Positions 10,511 to 22,688 of a DNA stretch of 64,000 bases are shown piece after piece. Source of the DNA: Halichoerus grypus (taxonomy: Eukaryota; Chordata; Mammalia; Carnivora; Phocidae). Every line of letters begins with the position of its first letter. Within the stretch, counting starts at the first letter, position 1. A program made the position numbers and the translations under genes. Under the pieces are notes generated by a model. The model did no database searches. It had not been told where the DNA came from and was given only the letters and a program-made list of their open reading frames with translations. Location of the stretch: contig NC_135719.1 in the NCBI RefSeq assembly GCF_964656455.1, positions 71,226,283-71,290,282 of the forward strand, in the 5' to 3' direction.

Positions 10511-12734
10511 GGAATTACATGGCAGGCAGTGGGAAAGGTAGCCAAGAGATGTGTCTTATACCTCATGGCTTCCTTAATACTCCTATTATGGCTTGGGGCA
10601 CATAGTATGTGCTCAATAAATAATGAAGTAATCATGATTTCAGTTAAACTTATTGGGGACATGTAGAAATAGGAAGAGACCCCCATTGCCAAAGAACCAA
10701 AAGAGATCAAATAAAACGATGTCCCCCAAACATAAGACTAAATTATTTTTCAGAAATCACATTTCAAAGATAATGGCACACACTCTTTTTTCAGTACCAA
10801 AGAAATGGAATACAGAAGTTCTCTGCCTTCAAGGAATTATTTGAGCAATAAACATTTTAGCAAACCTTCCTTCTTGCAGACAAGGAAAGTGGTAAGCTGC
10901 TTTTCAGGGAACTACATTCTAAACCCAAAGCCACATCAAGATTCTTTTTTTCACCTCCCCTCTGAGAGTTTACCTAGTCCAAAGGCACAGTGAAGGTCAT
11001 AGTCTATGACCCTGTCTCAGAGCTGATATAAGCTGGGGAAATAGTTTCTCCCTGAAGTTAGTAAGAATTTATGCCAGGGGCTTATACAGAGGTCAGTTTC
11101 GTAAGAAGGGTTAGGAATGAAAAACTGATTCTACTCTGAAGCATCTGGGAATTTTTGATATTTTCTCCAGCTGTGAAGTCCAGGATTGATCATGACATTT
11201 AGTTTCTCCATCAGAAGTTTACATAGCCTCAGATCATGCTTAGGAGTCTATGAAACCTGGAATAGGCTCCATAACCTGGTCTGATTTGGGGGTAGAGCTC
11301 AGAGTTGAGGTCCCCTTTCATTTCTTAGAGGTGTATTACATCTAGGACAGGTTTAGTGACCCTCAAGCCTTGGGAGAGAGCCTCACTGGCCCTATCATTA
11401 CCCAGTTTCATGTTGCAGTTTGACATTTTTTTTTTAAAACAAAGTAAACCAGTATTGGTAATTTCAGGCTGGGCTGGTCCCAAAAGAACAACTTGATATT
11501 TATCTAAAGCATTGTTTCAGGTGCCCTTACCCCCGCTGAGGATTAAGTCAGGTTAGTGGTGCAAAGAGCATCTGAGAGCTGGAGAGACCCATATAGTGGT
11601 CACTGGGTTAGCACAGTGCTCTCGCTCTCTCTCCCTCTCTCTGGGTGAAGAGACAGTGATAACCCCACTCCCAGAGCCATTTCAAATGTCACTCAGACTC
11701 AAACAAACCATTCTCAAATGGGGATGATAACATAAAGGAAGCAGCCTTTCTACACAGACAGCCTTCTACTGAAATGTTGAACGTTTTACGAGTCCCTTTT
11801 CTGAGCTGATGGTTGCTGCTTTGGAGGAGAGAGGCCAGACAGAGGTGCCAAAGGCAGGAAGAAACCAGGGTAGGAAGAGAGATTAAGGAAATAAAGAAAT
11901 AGTGCTGCAGGGGGGGAGAGGGAGAAGGAAGTTGGCAGAGAGGGACGGGAAGTCCAGGATGCGCAGGAGCAGAACTACAGGGCTGAGGACCTATCCTCGG
12001 TTCCAGACGATTTCATGGTGAATGTAGGAAGGAAAACAAAGCCAAGTGCAATGTGTCTGCCAATCTAGTGGGCTCCAGACACCACAACAGACATGTTGGC
12101 TGTGTTGGCAGGCTCTCCAGCACCTTGGCCCAGACACGCCAGTACTCATCCTTGAAAGGCAGGTGCAGGGTAATGGCGGCTGCCTGGGACTTGTCTCCTG
12201 CATCCCAGAGGACTTTTTCTCTGAGCCCTTGGGATCTCTGACTGGTTGATCTCCTTGGCTGGCAAAGCTCCTTCAGCCTGACCTCCCCTCCCCCATCTGG
12301 CAGCATTCAGAGAAGAGGCTCCCGTTGGTCCCGTACAAATCCCATCCAAGCAACAGACCACAGTCCCTTATCCAGGCATGCACGTTAGCCTAAACCCACA
12401 GGGCCAGGGCAGGGGTAGAAGATAAGGCCGTGTGCTACGTTAGGCAAGGATAGAAGTAGGAACTGAAAATGTGCCCCAGGGCCGATGCCGGGCTGCTGGA
12501 CCGCTTCCTGCGGGGTGATGCAATCGCTTCTGCCGCAGGTGGTGGTGGTGGTGGTGGGAGTGGTAGCCACTGAGAGAGGCTGGAATTTACCTCACTAGGC
12601 TGCCTCAGGCTTGGCCTTCCTGTTCTGGGGGCGCAGGGGACAGCGTGTTATTGATAGGTGAAGGGGAGTGAATTCCGTCGGGGGGGGCGGTAGGGGCTGG
12701 GTGTGCCTTGAAGGCAGTATATGTAGGGGATGTG
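10511..12734. other. no gene recognised
   Basis: This is mostly unique-looking DNA. An old L2/MIR-type tail may lie at about 10585-10630 (GGCACATAGTATGTGCTCAATAAA). A short CT-rich run occurs at 11621-11642, and a (GGT)n run at 12537-12562. Open frames in both strands around 12000-12360 overlap one another and look like GC shadows. Confidence 0.5.
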
Positions 12735-12945
12735 AGCACTGGCTTTCACGTCACACAGATCAGCCTCAAATCATGGAGCTGTTGCTGGCTGCCTGTCTTT
12801 GCAGAAGTGACCTTAGATTCCGTCAATGTAAAATGGCACTGATGGTGATGGCTCCCTCTTGGGGTTGTTTAGGATTAAGTGAGCTGCCTTTTGTCTCGTG
12901 TCTAGCATTCCGTAGGTGCTCAACAGGTGGGAGTTGTTTGGATTA
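12735..12945 (+). repeat. MIR element
   Basis: Forward MIR: GTGACCTTAGATTCCGTCAA, TGTAAAATGGCACTGATG and GATTAAGTGAGCTGCC. The copy ends near CGTAGGTGCTCAACAG. Confidence 0.6.
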
Positions 12946-15900
12946 TAACCCAGGGACCTCTGGCGGAATTGGGACAAGAGGCAGGTGTTGTCCCCAGAGT
13001 CCTAGCCCAGCCAAGCCAGCAAGGTGTGCCACCTCTGAATCTGCAGGGGCGAGGACATAAGAGTGGTGGACGGCGCCTGTCGATGGCAGAGCTGGGAACT
13101 GAACCCAAATCTCCTCACATCTTTCTGCTCCACCTGATGAGGGGTGGGCCTTGGCAACAGGGAAGAAGTGGGGCCTCGGACATTTCCAGGATACCCTTGT
13201 GCGAGGGAAGGCAAGACCGCTTCCAGGGAGGCTCAGCCTCCCTGGGAAATCTGTTTACCTTTAGCTTGTCCTGTTGCAGCTCTCCCTGACAGACCTTCCT
13301 CCTGTCCCCAGTTTCCCTTTGAGATGTGCATATGAGGGTTCGTGTTTGGGGGAAAAGGGCGTGGATATGCTCAAGGATGCCCCAGGGATATCTGTACCTC
13401 CAGCCTTTGACGTGGAGCCTAGCACATGGCAGATGCTCAGTAGATGTTTGATGAACTCACACCTGGGTGATGGAGCCCCTCTGTCTTTGCCAGATAGTGA
13501 CCCTCTCCCACTCCAGGACAGTAAGGACTAAGGGTTTGGCTGGGAAACAGATGATCCAACTCATCTTCTTGGTCCAGATCCTCTTGAGCACCAGATTCAA
13601 AACGTGGGAGGCTCTAGACCCAGGAGGGACTGCTTCTCAGCTCTTACAGGTGGCAGGTTTCCTCAATAGCAATCGATCATTCTCTAGCCTGAGCCGAACA
13701 TTTCTGAGGTTTCCCTGACAATCCCAAGGAGAAGTATGTACTGACGTCCTGGTGTATCTTTGCCCAGGAAAATGACTGCGTCCTGGGTGAAGTAGAGTGA
13801 AAGGAGAGTATTTTGATTGGATTTCTTCATCCCTTGGCAGGATAAAGGCTACTTCTTTTCCGTGGGCTGGGCATGTTGAGCCCTGGGCTGGGGAGGAGTG
13901 GGAGGGGGAGGGGAGCTGAGGACACTGCTCTGAGGGCCATGCTTGTAGTTTTCCTGTAAATGTGTCCCCACAGCCAGGAGGAAGGTGGTCTGAGGGTACC
14001 AAAGACCTGGCAGCATCACCTTTGTCTTCTAGGAGTTGGCTCTGCCGGTGAGAAGAGACTCGGTTAAGGCCAGCCATCCCAAGTGACAGACACAATGGAG
14101 ATAGAACATTTATGGAAATCCTCCACTGCAGAGTTTTTTTCTCCACTCCCCAACATGAAACTATTCATATTTTTAAAATCTGGAAATGTATACTTATTCA
14201 TTCACTGAAAACTGAAACTGAATGTGTGCTAAATGTCATAAGTCATGGGATCCTGGACTTCACCTTATCTTTTAGGTTCCACTGGGCTTTCGCACGGCAG
14301 CCTCACTCTGCATCTTCCTTTCCACCCAGGTCTGGGGCTCCAAATGTTTTCTCTTTAGCACCTGCTTTTTCTATTTACATCCCACTGAACCAGTGATTGG
14401 CAAGTAGTGAACTCATTGACTGGGAAATCAAGTCTCTCCACTTGCTTACCCAATTAGCAGAAACCAATCTGTCTATTCGGGTATATTCTCTCTCTCTCTC
14501 TCTCTCTTACTCGTAAACACACACACACTGCAACTCAGAAGAGAGCGACTGTTCCTTTGCAGACAGATGGAATGATGCTCCGAGAGATAATTTCATTCTG
14601 TTAGAGCAATACCAGCAAGGGAAGGACACTCAAATCTTCCAGGTTCCTGATCTTTCTTATGGACACGATCCCTCCTGGAGGAAGTTAAGAGGCAAGAGGA
14701 TCAAGCACTATGGACTCCCCCACCAAGACCCCCACCATAAATCAGTTTCCAATCTAACCCCTCCCTGGGGGTTGAGTTACAAACCTCAGCAACCCCCGGG
14801 GCAGCCTGCCTGGTAATTCCTATTATTCAGCTGTCAGCTGGTTTTTAAAAACCTCCCTTCCCAGTGATCCAGTTACCAGAGTTTTAGAGCCTATTCCTTG
14901 TCTCAGAGAGAAATCCTATAGCCAGGTGAAACAATGGAGAGGGTCGCTGCCTGCTTTCTATAGGGAGCTGGATTTTCTCTTCTGTTGAAAGCAGCCTCCC
15001 CTTAACTCTTTGTGTCCCTCCCAGATCGTTGGCGCCTTTCAGAGCAACTATGCCTTTCTCTGGGGACCCTCCTTCTACAGCCAGCATCAGTCAGCAGAGG
15101 AGAAAACAAATTGGGGCAAGGGGTGGGAAGAGAAAGAGAGAAAGGAAATTCTCCAAAATAGACTGCTGCGGCCGCAACTAGGGTGCTGCTGTTGGTCAGG
15201 GATTCAGTGCCCAGATCTCCAGTCAAGCAGGTCCTGACACTGCTGAGCCCTGTGCTGGAAGGGGAGGAATGGTACAGAGGGAGGGATCCGCTTTGACAGT
15301 GATGAGAGGTGGGGAGTGAGGCTCCTGACCTCCCTGACCCCTTTATCCCCGACAGTCTTTTCTGGTCCCTGCAGCTCAGAAGGCTGGGCCCCGGCTGCCT
15401 GACCCTAGAGGCTGAGAGCGCAGGAGGCCAAGCCACTGCGTGTCCTTCAGAACCCGCCTGAGAGAGGCTGGGAAGGCCTGGGAGAGAGGTCTTAGAAGAA
15501 ATGTCACTAGAGGGTGTGACCCTCCTCCCACCTTGCAAACTATCCAGACCCACTAAGATGATCCCTTCTGCTCCCAGCCCCATTCCCCTACACTGGTGAT
15601 TTTTAAACTTTTATAGGGTCACAGGCCCCTTTGGGAGACTGGTGTAAGTAAGCTATGGAGCCACCCCTCAAAATCTTTGTGTGAACCCACATACACAATT
15701 TAGCCAATTTCAGGGGTTCAGAGACCCTAAAGCTGAGGAGACCCTGGTGAGTCTGGCAAGTACATGGAGCCCAGGTAACAATTCTGCTCTACCATCTTCC
15801 TTACCTTGTGGACCCAATTCTGCCATGATGAAGCAGACAGAGCAGTTGCAGCTTGGAATGGGGGTGGGGGCTGGGAGGTGGGGAGGTGGGAGATGGAGAC

Positions 15901-16689
15901 ATGGGGGTTGGGGGCGGTAAGGAAAATGAGCATGACCTCTGCCCCCTAGGGCCTGTGCTGCCTGAGAAGAGAGATTCAGAGCTGCTCTGTCCTTCGGTTC
16001 ATTCTTGATCCTAAGTAATACCCATAGTCCTCACTGGTCAGCTTGAGACATGGGTCCAGGAGGAAAGCCATTCAGAAGAGAAGGATGGAAGGAAGGAGGG
16101 GAAAGAGGTCTGTGCCTGGTGAATGTGGTGAGGGCTCCCCAGCGCCCTGCATGGAAGCTGGGCTTGGTTTCCTCATTTCCCCACATGTGGCATGAATGTG
16201 AGGTCACCCTGACCACGTGACACTCCCTCTTGGCCAAGCCTCCTGGTAAAATAATATGTCTCCTTTTGGCTCCAGCACCTCTTTCTGGACATCCGTCAGC
16301 TCCTGGGGGACTGGGCTGCTGGCCAACCTCGACTCTCCCCTCTTTCCCTTTTCCCTCTTCTCTGGACTTTGGAGATGGTGTTTTCCTGCCCTAGCAACCC
16401 CAGCCGTCAGTCAAGATGCCTGGTTGGCTCTCTTTCCGATGCGCTTTGAGAGAGCTAAGGAAAGAATGGGTAGGGGAAAAGGTGCAAGGAGACTTCAGGC
16501 TCCTCTGGGCTGAGTCCCAGCTCCACTTAACTTAAATCTGTCTGAGTTTACAACCAGAGACAGCAGCTTGGTGGTCAGAGGACTGTCCATCCCTACTATC
16601 ACCGGGGTCAGGCCCATCATTGACCACCTAGTCTGTTGCAGGGACTGGCTCGCTCTCACTGATTTCTGGCTTCTTTTATCTTTCCTAAA
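12946..16689. other. no gene recognised; 5' flank of BMF
   Basis: Contents I can see are an L2/MIR-type tail at about 13400-13460 (GCACATGGCAGATGCTCAG), a (TC)n then (AC)n run at 14487-14528, and an unnamed old repeat at about 15592-15735 (TTTTATAGGGTCACAGGCCCC ... TTCAGGGGTTCAGAGACCC). The 193-codon reverse frame at 15002-15583 lacks any recognisable domain. Confidence 0.45.
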
Positions 16690-17205
16690 ATGCAGGCTTG
16701 GTCAAGTCACTTATCTTCTGTAAAAATCTTTGCTGGCTCCCTTTTGCCTCCAGTACAGATTCTCCAGCCTTGCACTGCAGGGACACCTATGTACTCTGAC
16801 CTGAATCTACCTGTCCATGACCACCCTTCCCAAATCCTGGAGTGCACCCAAAGACCCCTCCTCCAGCCTGCCCTGCTCCCAGGACAGATTGTCCAGTTCA
16901 GCACTTTATTCTGCTGCCCTAGGCCTGGGCTGCTTTATTTGGTCTTCCTTATTGAAAAATTTCCACATCCTTCAAGGCCCAACTCAAAAGCCATCTCCCT
17001 GAAGCTTTCCGTTCTGAATTTTTCTGCACCTTCCAGCAGTCATTGTCCCTAAAAATTAAGACATTTCATGCGGCATTCGGTTATTTTCAAATCTTCCTCC
17101 CCGAGTAAACTGTAGGCTCCCTGAGGACAGGCACCAGGTTTTTGGCTCCTAACCCAGTATCTGGCACAATGTAGGTATTCAGTAAATGTTTGTGAAATGG
17201 CCTGG
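16690..17205 (+). repeat. L2 LINE 3' end
   Basis: Typical L2 text in order: CCTTCAAGGCCCAACTCAAA, CCATCTCCCTGAAGC, GTAGGCTCCCTGAGGACAG, and the tail GTAGGTATTCAGTAAATG. Non-coding remnant about 800 bases upstream of the BMF promoter. Confidence 0.75.
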
Positions 17206-17739
17206 GGACTCCCTTACTGATAGTACGAGATCTGCAGTACACATCTCTGGATGATGCCATAAACAGGATGGGTGTCAACTGCTCGCGCAGCCCCTGCATT
17301 TTTTATCTTTCCTCTCCTCAGCCAGATACTTATTTTCTAAGTGTCCACGCCCACTCAAGGAGAGGACATGAGAGTCCCTTTGGAGGTGTTTGATCTGAAT
17401 GTCACTCGGTAACAGCGCCAGACGCACGTGTTCTCATGCTTCCTAGATTTTTGCGCCGGGAGTTCATTTCTGACCCGCTAGGCAGGCGGGAGGGTGCTTT
17501 GCCACCAGGCCGGGATCTACAAGAACCCACACCTTGTACTCGGTGGACGCCACCCGCCCCATCTAAAAGCTTCCTGCCTCCTCCTACCCTCCCTTTCTGG
17601 ACGCTCCATAATTATCAGGCCATTCCGGAGAAAGAGAAGACAAAAGTCACTTTGGCGCCCCCTCTCTCCCTTCTAATAGAGATGACTCAGGGACTCCGGT
17701 CCTTCCCGAGCTGGCGTTAGGAACGGAACCTGCGCGGAC

Positions 17740-18560
17740 TATGGCGCTCCAATTGCGTTTCTGACGGGAGCCGGAATTTCGCTCGGCCCCTTGCGATGTT
17801 TCCAAGGGAAGGTTCGTACATTCGTGACCGTCCCTGGCAGCCGCCCAGCCCGGGACTTGGGGCTCCGCTCGCCATTGGCCAGCCGTGGGCGTGACGCGCC
17901 GGAGGCGGGGCCTCATCAGCTGTTTGCGGGATGCCCCGAGCGGGCGTATTTTGGAAACAATACCGCGCGGTGCACAGTGGCCTCCTCCCGCGCCAGCCAG
18001 CCAGCTGCCGCCGCCGCCCCTGCCCGCGCCTCCCGCCACCCGCCGCAGCCCGGTGAGCGCGCGGGCGGCCGGGGCCGGCCGGAGTTGGATCGCACCTCCT
18101 CGGGGAAGTGGGGAGAGGAGTCGTGCTGCGCATGGGGGCCCGGGAAGGGTTGGGCTGCGGGCGTCTAGGGTGACCATGAAGGACTGGAGCGCTTGGGTGC
18201 GGGAACGGGGTGCAGAACCCTCATCTAGGTGCGCTGCTCCACGAGGGAACTTGGGGGTAGTAGCATTTCAGACAGCAAGGAGTTGGGTCCAGGTGGACAG
18301 GGAACCTGCGGTTCACTGCTGAGCAGACCTGGGCTCCCGAGACCGGCCCGGCCTCTGGATCTGACTTTGGGGTAGGACAGGGAGTTGTGGGGCGTCCAGC
18401 CTCCCTGCGGAGTCTGAAGGCTCCTCTCCTTAACAGCTGGGCTCTTTCCCTCCTTCCCAATTGAGTCTGGGCGCCAAGCCCCCGAGTGCTCGTCACGCTG
18501 GACCCTGGCGCGGAGCCCTGGCATCACGACTCGGAGGCCGAGACTCTCTCCTGGAGTCAC
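17740..18560 (+). promoter_or_regulatory. BMF: CpG-rich BMF promoter region
   Basis: GC content and CpG density rise sharply here compared with the flanks. Likely core elements are an inverted CCAAT box (ATTGG at 17874-17878), a CRE-like half site (TGACGCG at 17892-17898) and a GC box (GGCGGGG at 17904-17910). No canonical TATA box is placed properly, as is usual for CpG-island promoters; the nearest AT-rich spot is GTATTTTGG near 17946. The block covers the inferred first exon, whose splice donor is at 18053. The transcription start is inferred to lie between about 17900 and 17970. Confidence 0.8.
17920..18052 (+). other. BMF: BMF 5' untranslated exon (start approximate)
   Basis: The right edge is set by a strong splice donor, CCG|GTGAGCG with GT at 18053-18054, in the middle of the CpG-rich block. 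The next matching acceptor is TAACAG at 20770-20775, five bases before the BMF start codon. The left edge is a guess. The frame that continues into the BMF ATG is open right through this exon and contains a CTG at 17920-17922, so some of it may be translated. The exon end is rich in CCG and GCC triplets. Confidence 0.6.
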
Positions 18561-19645
18561 CCAGGTCTGCTGTGTGTTGTGTGGGTGCGTGAGTGTGTAT
18601 GCATGTATGTGTGCGTTCCGAGATTTTAACTCCTATCGAGGTTCAGAGTGCCTGGCTAGGCACTTCTCCTAGGAGGAGGAGTCTTAAGTTCAGCATCCCA
18701 GTTACAGCCCTTGGGGGCTGGGACGGCTCCAGCGGGCTTTGATTCCCCTTGCTAGGAATAAAGCCTTCCCGGGCTGTGCTCTCAAGAAGTGTGATCCTCC
18801 TACCAGTTTGGACATCACCTCCTCAGCTCAGGCGAAGGGGAGAAGAGGGTCTCCTTACCGTATCCCGGTTTACACTTGACTTTGCCCAGCACCCCTCGGG
18901 AGACTCCCGCGTACAGAAGAGCCACCTGCAGTTCCTGTGGAGAATGGGTAGGGTCCCCAGGGCTTGCAGAGACACACCCTATGGCTGCATTTCCCCACAG
19001 TCCAGTCCAGGCAAGGGTTGAACTTTGGGGCTTTGCTGGGAGGGGGAGGGGGAGGTGACCGGCTTCAAAGGAAAAACCAAGACAATGACTGCTGCTTGTG
19101 ATTGGCTTTGGAGGGCCCCTTCTTAGGCTGGGATTGCCAGCTCGGGGAGAGAAGCCTGAAGGGCTGGAGGTGAGCCCCTACCAGGTGACTGGCAAGACAG
19201 CACTTGGTCCTTTCAGCCAGAAACTTTGTTTCCTGGTGCTGATAAGCTGAAGATCTCCTACCCTCCTTTGGGAAACACTTTCCAAAGAACAGCGTGTGCC
19301 TGTTTTGCCATCCAAGCGGGGGTCTCCTCACTCACCAGGGAAGAGGGCAGAAATGGGGTCATAGATAGCTCTCGGAGAGTTGGGATGGAGGGAGGGTTGA
19401 AGCAAGCACCTCAGAGAGAGCTTGCATTTAGGGAAGCCAAGATTCTGAATTTAAGTGAGATGCCTTTAAGTACTTTACCAACCCACAGACAATTTGGCTT
19501 GTTCTTCAAAGGCAAGAGACTGGGAGACAGAATTCCCAGGGGATATCTAATTGAATCTGGCAGTGACAAAGAGTATCTCTCTGTATCCTTAACCATTCAG
19601 GTAGTTGCTGCTTCTGGCTGCCCCAGGGACTCTTAACAGGTTCCT

Positions 19646-19646
<1 letters not shown>

Positions 19647-19686
<40 letters not shown>
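19647..19686 (+). repeat. (GT)20 microsatellite
   Basis: Uninterrupted GT dinucleotides in the first BMF intron. Length is likely polymorphic and can be miscalled in assembly. Confidence 0.98.
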
Positions 19687-19688
<2 letters not shown>

Positions 19689-20283
19689 GGGGCTGTGTTG
19701 GGAGCTCAAGATGCTGGGTGGCTCCAAGCTTAGATTTCCAAGAGCCATCAGGTGGAGCAAGAGGAACTTCTTTATGACCAAGAAACTCGTATCGACAACC
19801 TGAGTAGTACAGAGGCGGTGAGTGAGGTCACAGAAAGAGGGCTGAATTTCACTTCCTTCTGTGAGGAAGGTTACACCAGTCTCAGGTTCAACGCTGACAG
19901 GAATGCTGGGCTGTGGGGCAAGAAGATTGAAGTCATGGACACTAGTGAGTAGGCTGAGCTGGGGGAGGCTGGCCACATGCTGGATGTTGGACCTACCCTC
20001 TCGGCCAAGCTGTGGTGGACAGACAGCTCTCCTCTGCTGGGAGGGCAACGATTAACTTGGGTCTTTCTGCCCTCTCTCCCAGGACACGCTTACCACACCG
20101 TGGAGCCTGTTTGTTGTGTTGTGCAAGCAGGGGGTGGAGACTAGAGTAGATGGGCATCTGGGCGGGGCTTAGCAGGTTTGGAGGGAACCTGGCTGCCCTC
20201 TGATTGCTGGCTTTTGTTTTTGCTGCTCAGCTGGGAGCTCAGCTCAGACTGAGAGGAGAGCTGGGTGGTTACTCCTCAGGGCA

Positions 20284-20299
20284 GTGAGTGAGTGAGTGA

Positions 20300-20334
<35 letters not shown>
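20284..20334 (+). repeat. compound (GTGA)n(GT)n microsatellite
   Basis: About five GTGA units grade directly into about 15 GT units, some 450 bases upstream of the BMF start codon. Confidence 0.97.
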
Positions 20335-20335
<1 letters not shown>

Positions 20336-20780
20336 TGAGCACTGTGTGTACAGCCAGTCACAGCACCCTCTGCCCTCCCACAGCCACTCACAGGGTCTAG
20401 TCTTGTTGACATTTCCCCAGGTGTCCTGCATGCTTGTAGCAGTTGATCATACCCCTGCTATTGCTCAGAGTCAATAGCAGTCAGACTTCGTGACCGGAAC
20501 CAGCCTGGGTCAGAAGAAAAGGCCAAGGTAGGGGGTGGCTCTGGGAAGGCCCAGGGAAGAGGTATGGCACATCCTTGAACAGCGAGGCGGTCCTCACTGT
20601 TTGGGGCGGGGTGTCATCCTTGGTAGTATTTTATCACCGGGTTATCTGTCCTCAGTACCTGGCCCCACTGCCCCAGGTAAGAAGGAGAAGCAGGACAGAA
20701 GAAAGGGGACGGGGATCCTTCAGGTTTGGCCTGGGTAGAAGCAGCACCCCGGAGACCTGCTTTGCGCCCTAACAGGGGAG

Positions 20781-21072
20781 ATGGAGCCGCCTCAGTGTGT
20801 GGAGGAGCTAGAGGATGATGTGTTCCAGCCAGACGACGGGGAGCCGGGGACGCAGCCTGGGAGCTTGCTCTCTGCTGACCTGTTTGCCCAGAGCCAGCTG
20901 GACTGCCCCCTCAGCCGTCTGCATCTCTTCCCTCTCACCCACTGCTGTGGCCCTGGGCTTCGACCCACCAGCCAGGAAGACAAGGCCACCCAGACCCTCA
21001 GTCCGGCCTCCCCGAGTCAGGGTGTCATGCTGCCTTGTGGGGTGACCCAAGAACCCCAGCGACTCTTTTATG
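20781..21072 (+). CDS. BMF: BMF coding exon 1 (residues 1-98, last codon split)
   Basis: This exon begins at an acceptor (AG at 20774-20775) and has only five untranslated bases before the ATG. The start context GGGGAGATGG has purine at -3 and G at +4. It encodes the N-terminal half of BMF. Residues 1-20 are acidic (MEPPQCVEELEDDVFQ). Residues 68-72 read KATQT, the dynein light chain 2 (DYNLL2) binding motif that in this family tethers BMF to the myosin V/actin cytoskeleton. The exon ends after RLFY and the first base of a Gly codon, at a G|GTGAGT donor (21073). Translation is intact, with no frameshift. Identification rests on near-complete agreement with the BMF sequence I know. Confidence 0.97.
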
Positions 21073-22527
21073 GTGAGTGCTCTTAGCCTCAGGACTCCTC
21101 CCATAGAGACTGGGGGAAAAGAGGGGACTTCCCCTCCTCAGACCTGCACTTTGTTATTTCCTTCCCCAAATTAAACAGCAGGGGCTATGGATTCCTCGAC
21201 TCTTGTCATTCTTCTTCTCTGCCTGTTATTGCTTTTCACTTGTGCTCCTCGGGCACCAAGAAAGGCAAGTTGCTATGCCATCACTTCTGCCTTTTTGTCC
21301 CTTTCTGCAGGGATCCTTGGGTCCATGGTGCCTTTTGGGGTTGGAGAGAGGGTACCTGGGCCTTGGGCTTTACATCCTGTGGCCCAATGAGTGGCCCAGG
21401 CTTTTGTGTCCTGGGAGTGATATGCCTTCCATTAATTGGCCAAAGTGGCCCCGGAGAAGGTTGGGGGATCTGTGACTCGCTGTTGACACTGAAGGGAAAA
21501 ACCCAGCCCTTTCTGGAGGGAAGTTTCCTGAAGGCAGAAGGTGTCACTTGGGACTTTCTGTGCTTGGAAGGGGGAACTGGAGAAAGAGGTGGGGCCTGCC
21601 GGGGCTCAGTGCCAGCTGAGGGGCTGTTTCCAAGACTCAATCAGACAAGCCCCCTTCATTTGTGGGCTTAAATGGTTTGTTTTATGACTAACATGCCCTT
21701 CTCTGGCAAAGGGACAGGGTTAGACACTCAGTCGGCTTTCTTCTTTTAGCACAATAGCTTATGGAGGGAGGGGGAAAAGGTTCGGAGGCTGTCTTGCTAG
21801 GTCTGAGGTTGCCTCTTGAGGAGCTGCTGCAGTTATTCCTGGAGGGAGCTGCCCGGTACTTCCTTGGGGAGTCCGAAAAGATGGATAAGGCCGGCCAGCA
21901 GGGAAGAGGGAACAGAGGGAGGAGGCAGGCGGGCACCCCTAGCGGCAGCCCGCTTGCCAGCACTTGGGTAGGGTGCAGCGCAGGTCTCGAGGTCTTGCGG
22001 TCTGGCCTGGGGCTCCTCCAGAGAGGAACTTGGCTATCCAGTGGGTCTAAGGAGTTTTCTCTCCCTCGTTTTCGTACCATTGCCCAGAGCTTCAGGACCT
22101 GGGCCCAGCCAGGGGAAAAAGTGAAGGCACATTTTGGTTTTCTCTTTCTCCCACCTTGCTTTGCTCAACTCAGGAACTCTGGAGAGCTGCCTCCGGTGCT
22201 TTTCCAGAGAAGAGCTTCAACCTGCTACTGCATGAAAAATAAATTGTGGTCAAGCACAGCTTGGTAAATAAAGACCGAAGGCTGGCAAGTTCCCCCACAC
22301 ATACTACTTTTGCCCCGGCACTGCCTGTGAAGGGACAAGGCTAGGACCATTTGCTCCCTCTGAACATCAGCTTTTAGATGCTTGGGCAGCCGGCCGGTCA
22401 GGCTGTCCAAATCTGGCAGCGTGCCCGATAAAGGCCTCGGGCCCCAGGTGTCAGCCAGGAGTGTTAGGCATGGGGTGGATGGTGCAGTTGTGGAGAATGC
22501 TGAGATGTGGGCCCTCTGTCTTTGCAG
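21073..22527 (+). other. BMF: BMF intron 2
   Basis: GTGAGT donor and TTTGCAG acceptor. Repeat-free to my eye. Open frames in it, including a 168-codon one from 21761, show no recognisable domain. Confidence 0.9.
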
Positions 22528-22688
22528 GCAACGCTGGCTACCGGCTCCCTCTCCCGGCCAGTTTCCCTGCAGGCTTGCCCCTTGGGGGCCAGCCCCCTGA
22601 AGGGCAGTGGCAGCATCGAGCAGAGGTACAGATTGCCCGAAAGCTTCAGTGCATTGCAGACCAGTTCCATCGGCTTCACATGCAGCAA
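22528..22688 (+). CDS. BMF: BMF coding exon 2 (residues 98-151), BH3 domain
   Basis: The acceptor is CTGTCTTTGCAG ending at 22527 and the donor is CAA|GTAGGC with GT at 22689. Phase matches the preceding exon: the split Gly codon is completed by GC. The exon encodes a Pro/Gly-rich linker and then the BH3 helix at about residues 131-148, with the core LQCIAD (137-142) containing the invariant Leu and Asp. In BH3-only proteins this amphipathic helix inserts into the groove of BCL2, BCL-XL, MCL1 and relatives, which neutralises them. It is the residue-level signature that makes the identification firm. The exon has no stops and its length of 161 bases keeps the frame. Confidence 0.97.

Larger units (their letters stand above)
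18053..20775 (+). other. BMF: BMF intron 1 (5' UTR intron)
   Basis: GTGAGC donor, TAACAG acceptor. The first 500 bases continue the CpG-rich block. Two GT microsatellites are present (19647-19686 and 20284-20334). No SINE or LINE is recognised. Confidence 0.7.

Noticed and set aside
15002..15583. 193-codon reverse-strand open frame
   Set aside because: Low-complexity Ser/Pro/Arg-rich translation without domain signature, no splice context and no match to a known family.
17885..18322. Open frames across the CpG-rich promoter
   Set aside because: Most are chance frames in stop-poor GC-rich DNA. Only the one in frame with BMF after splicing is discussed, and it is an isoform possibility rather than a separate gene.
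21187..21390. Hydrophobic Leu-rich short frame in BMF intron 2 as an alternative exon
   Set aside because: No suitable acceptor and donor pair in phase with BMF was found around it, and the translation resembles chance CT-rich sequence.
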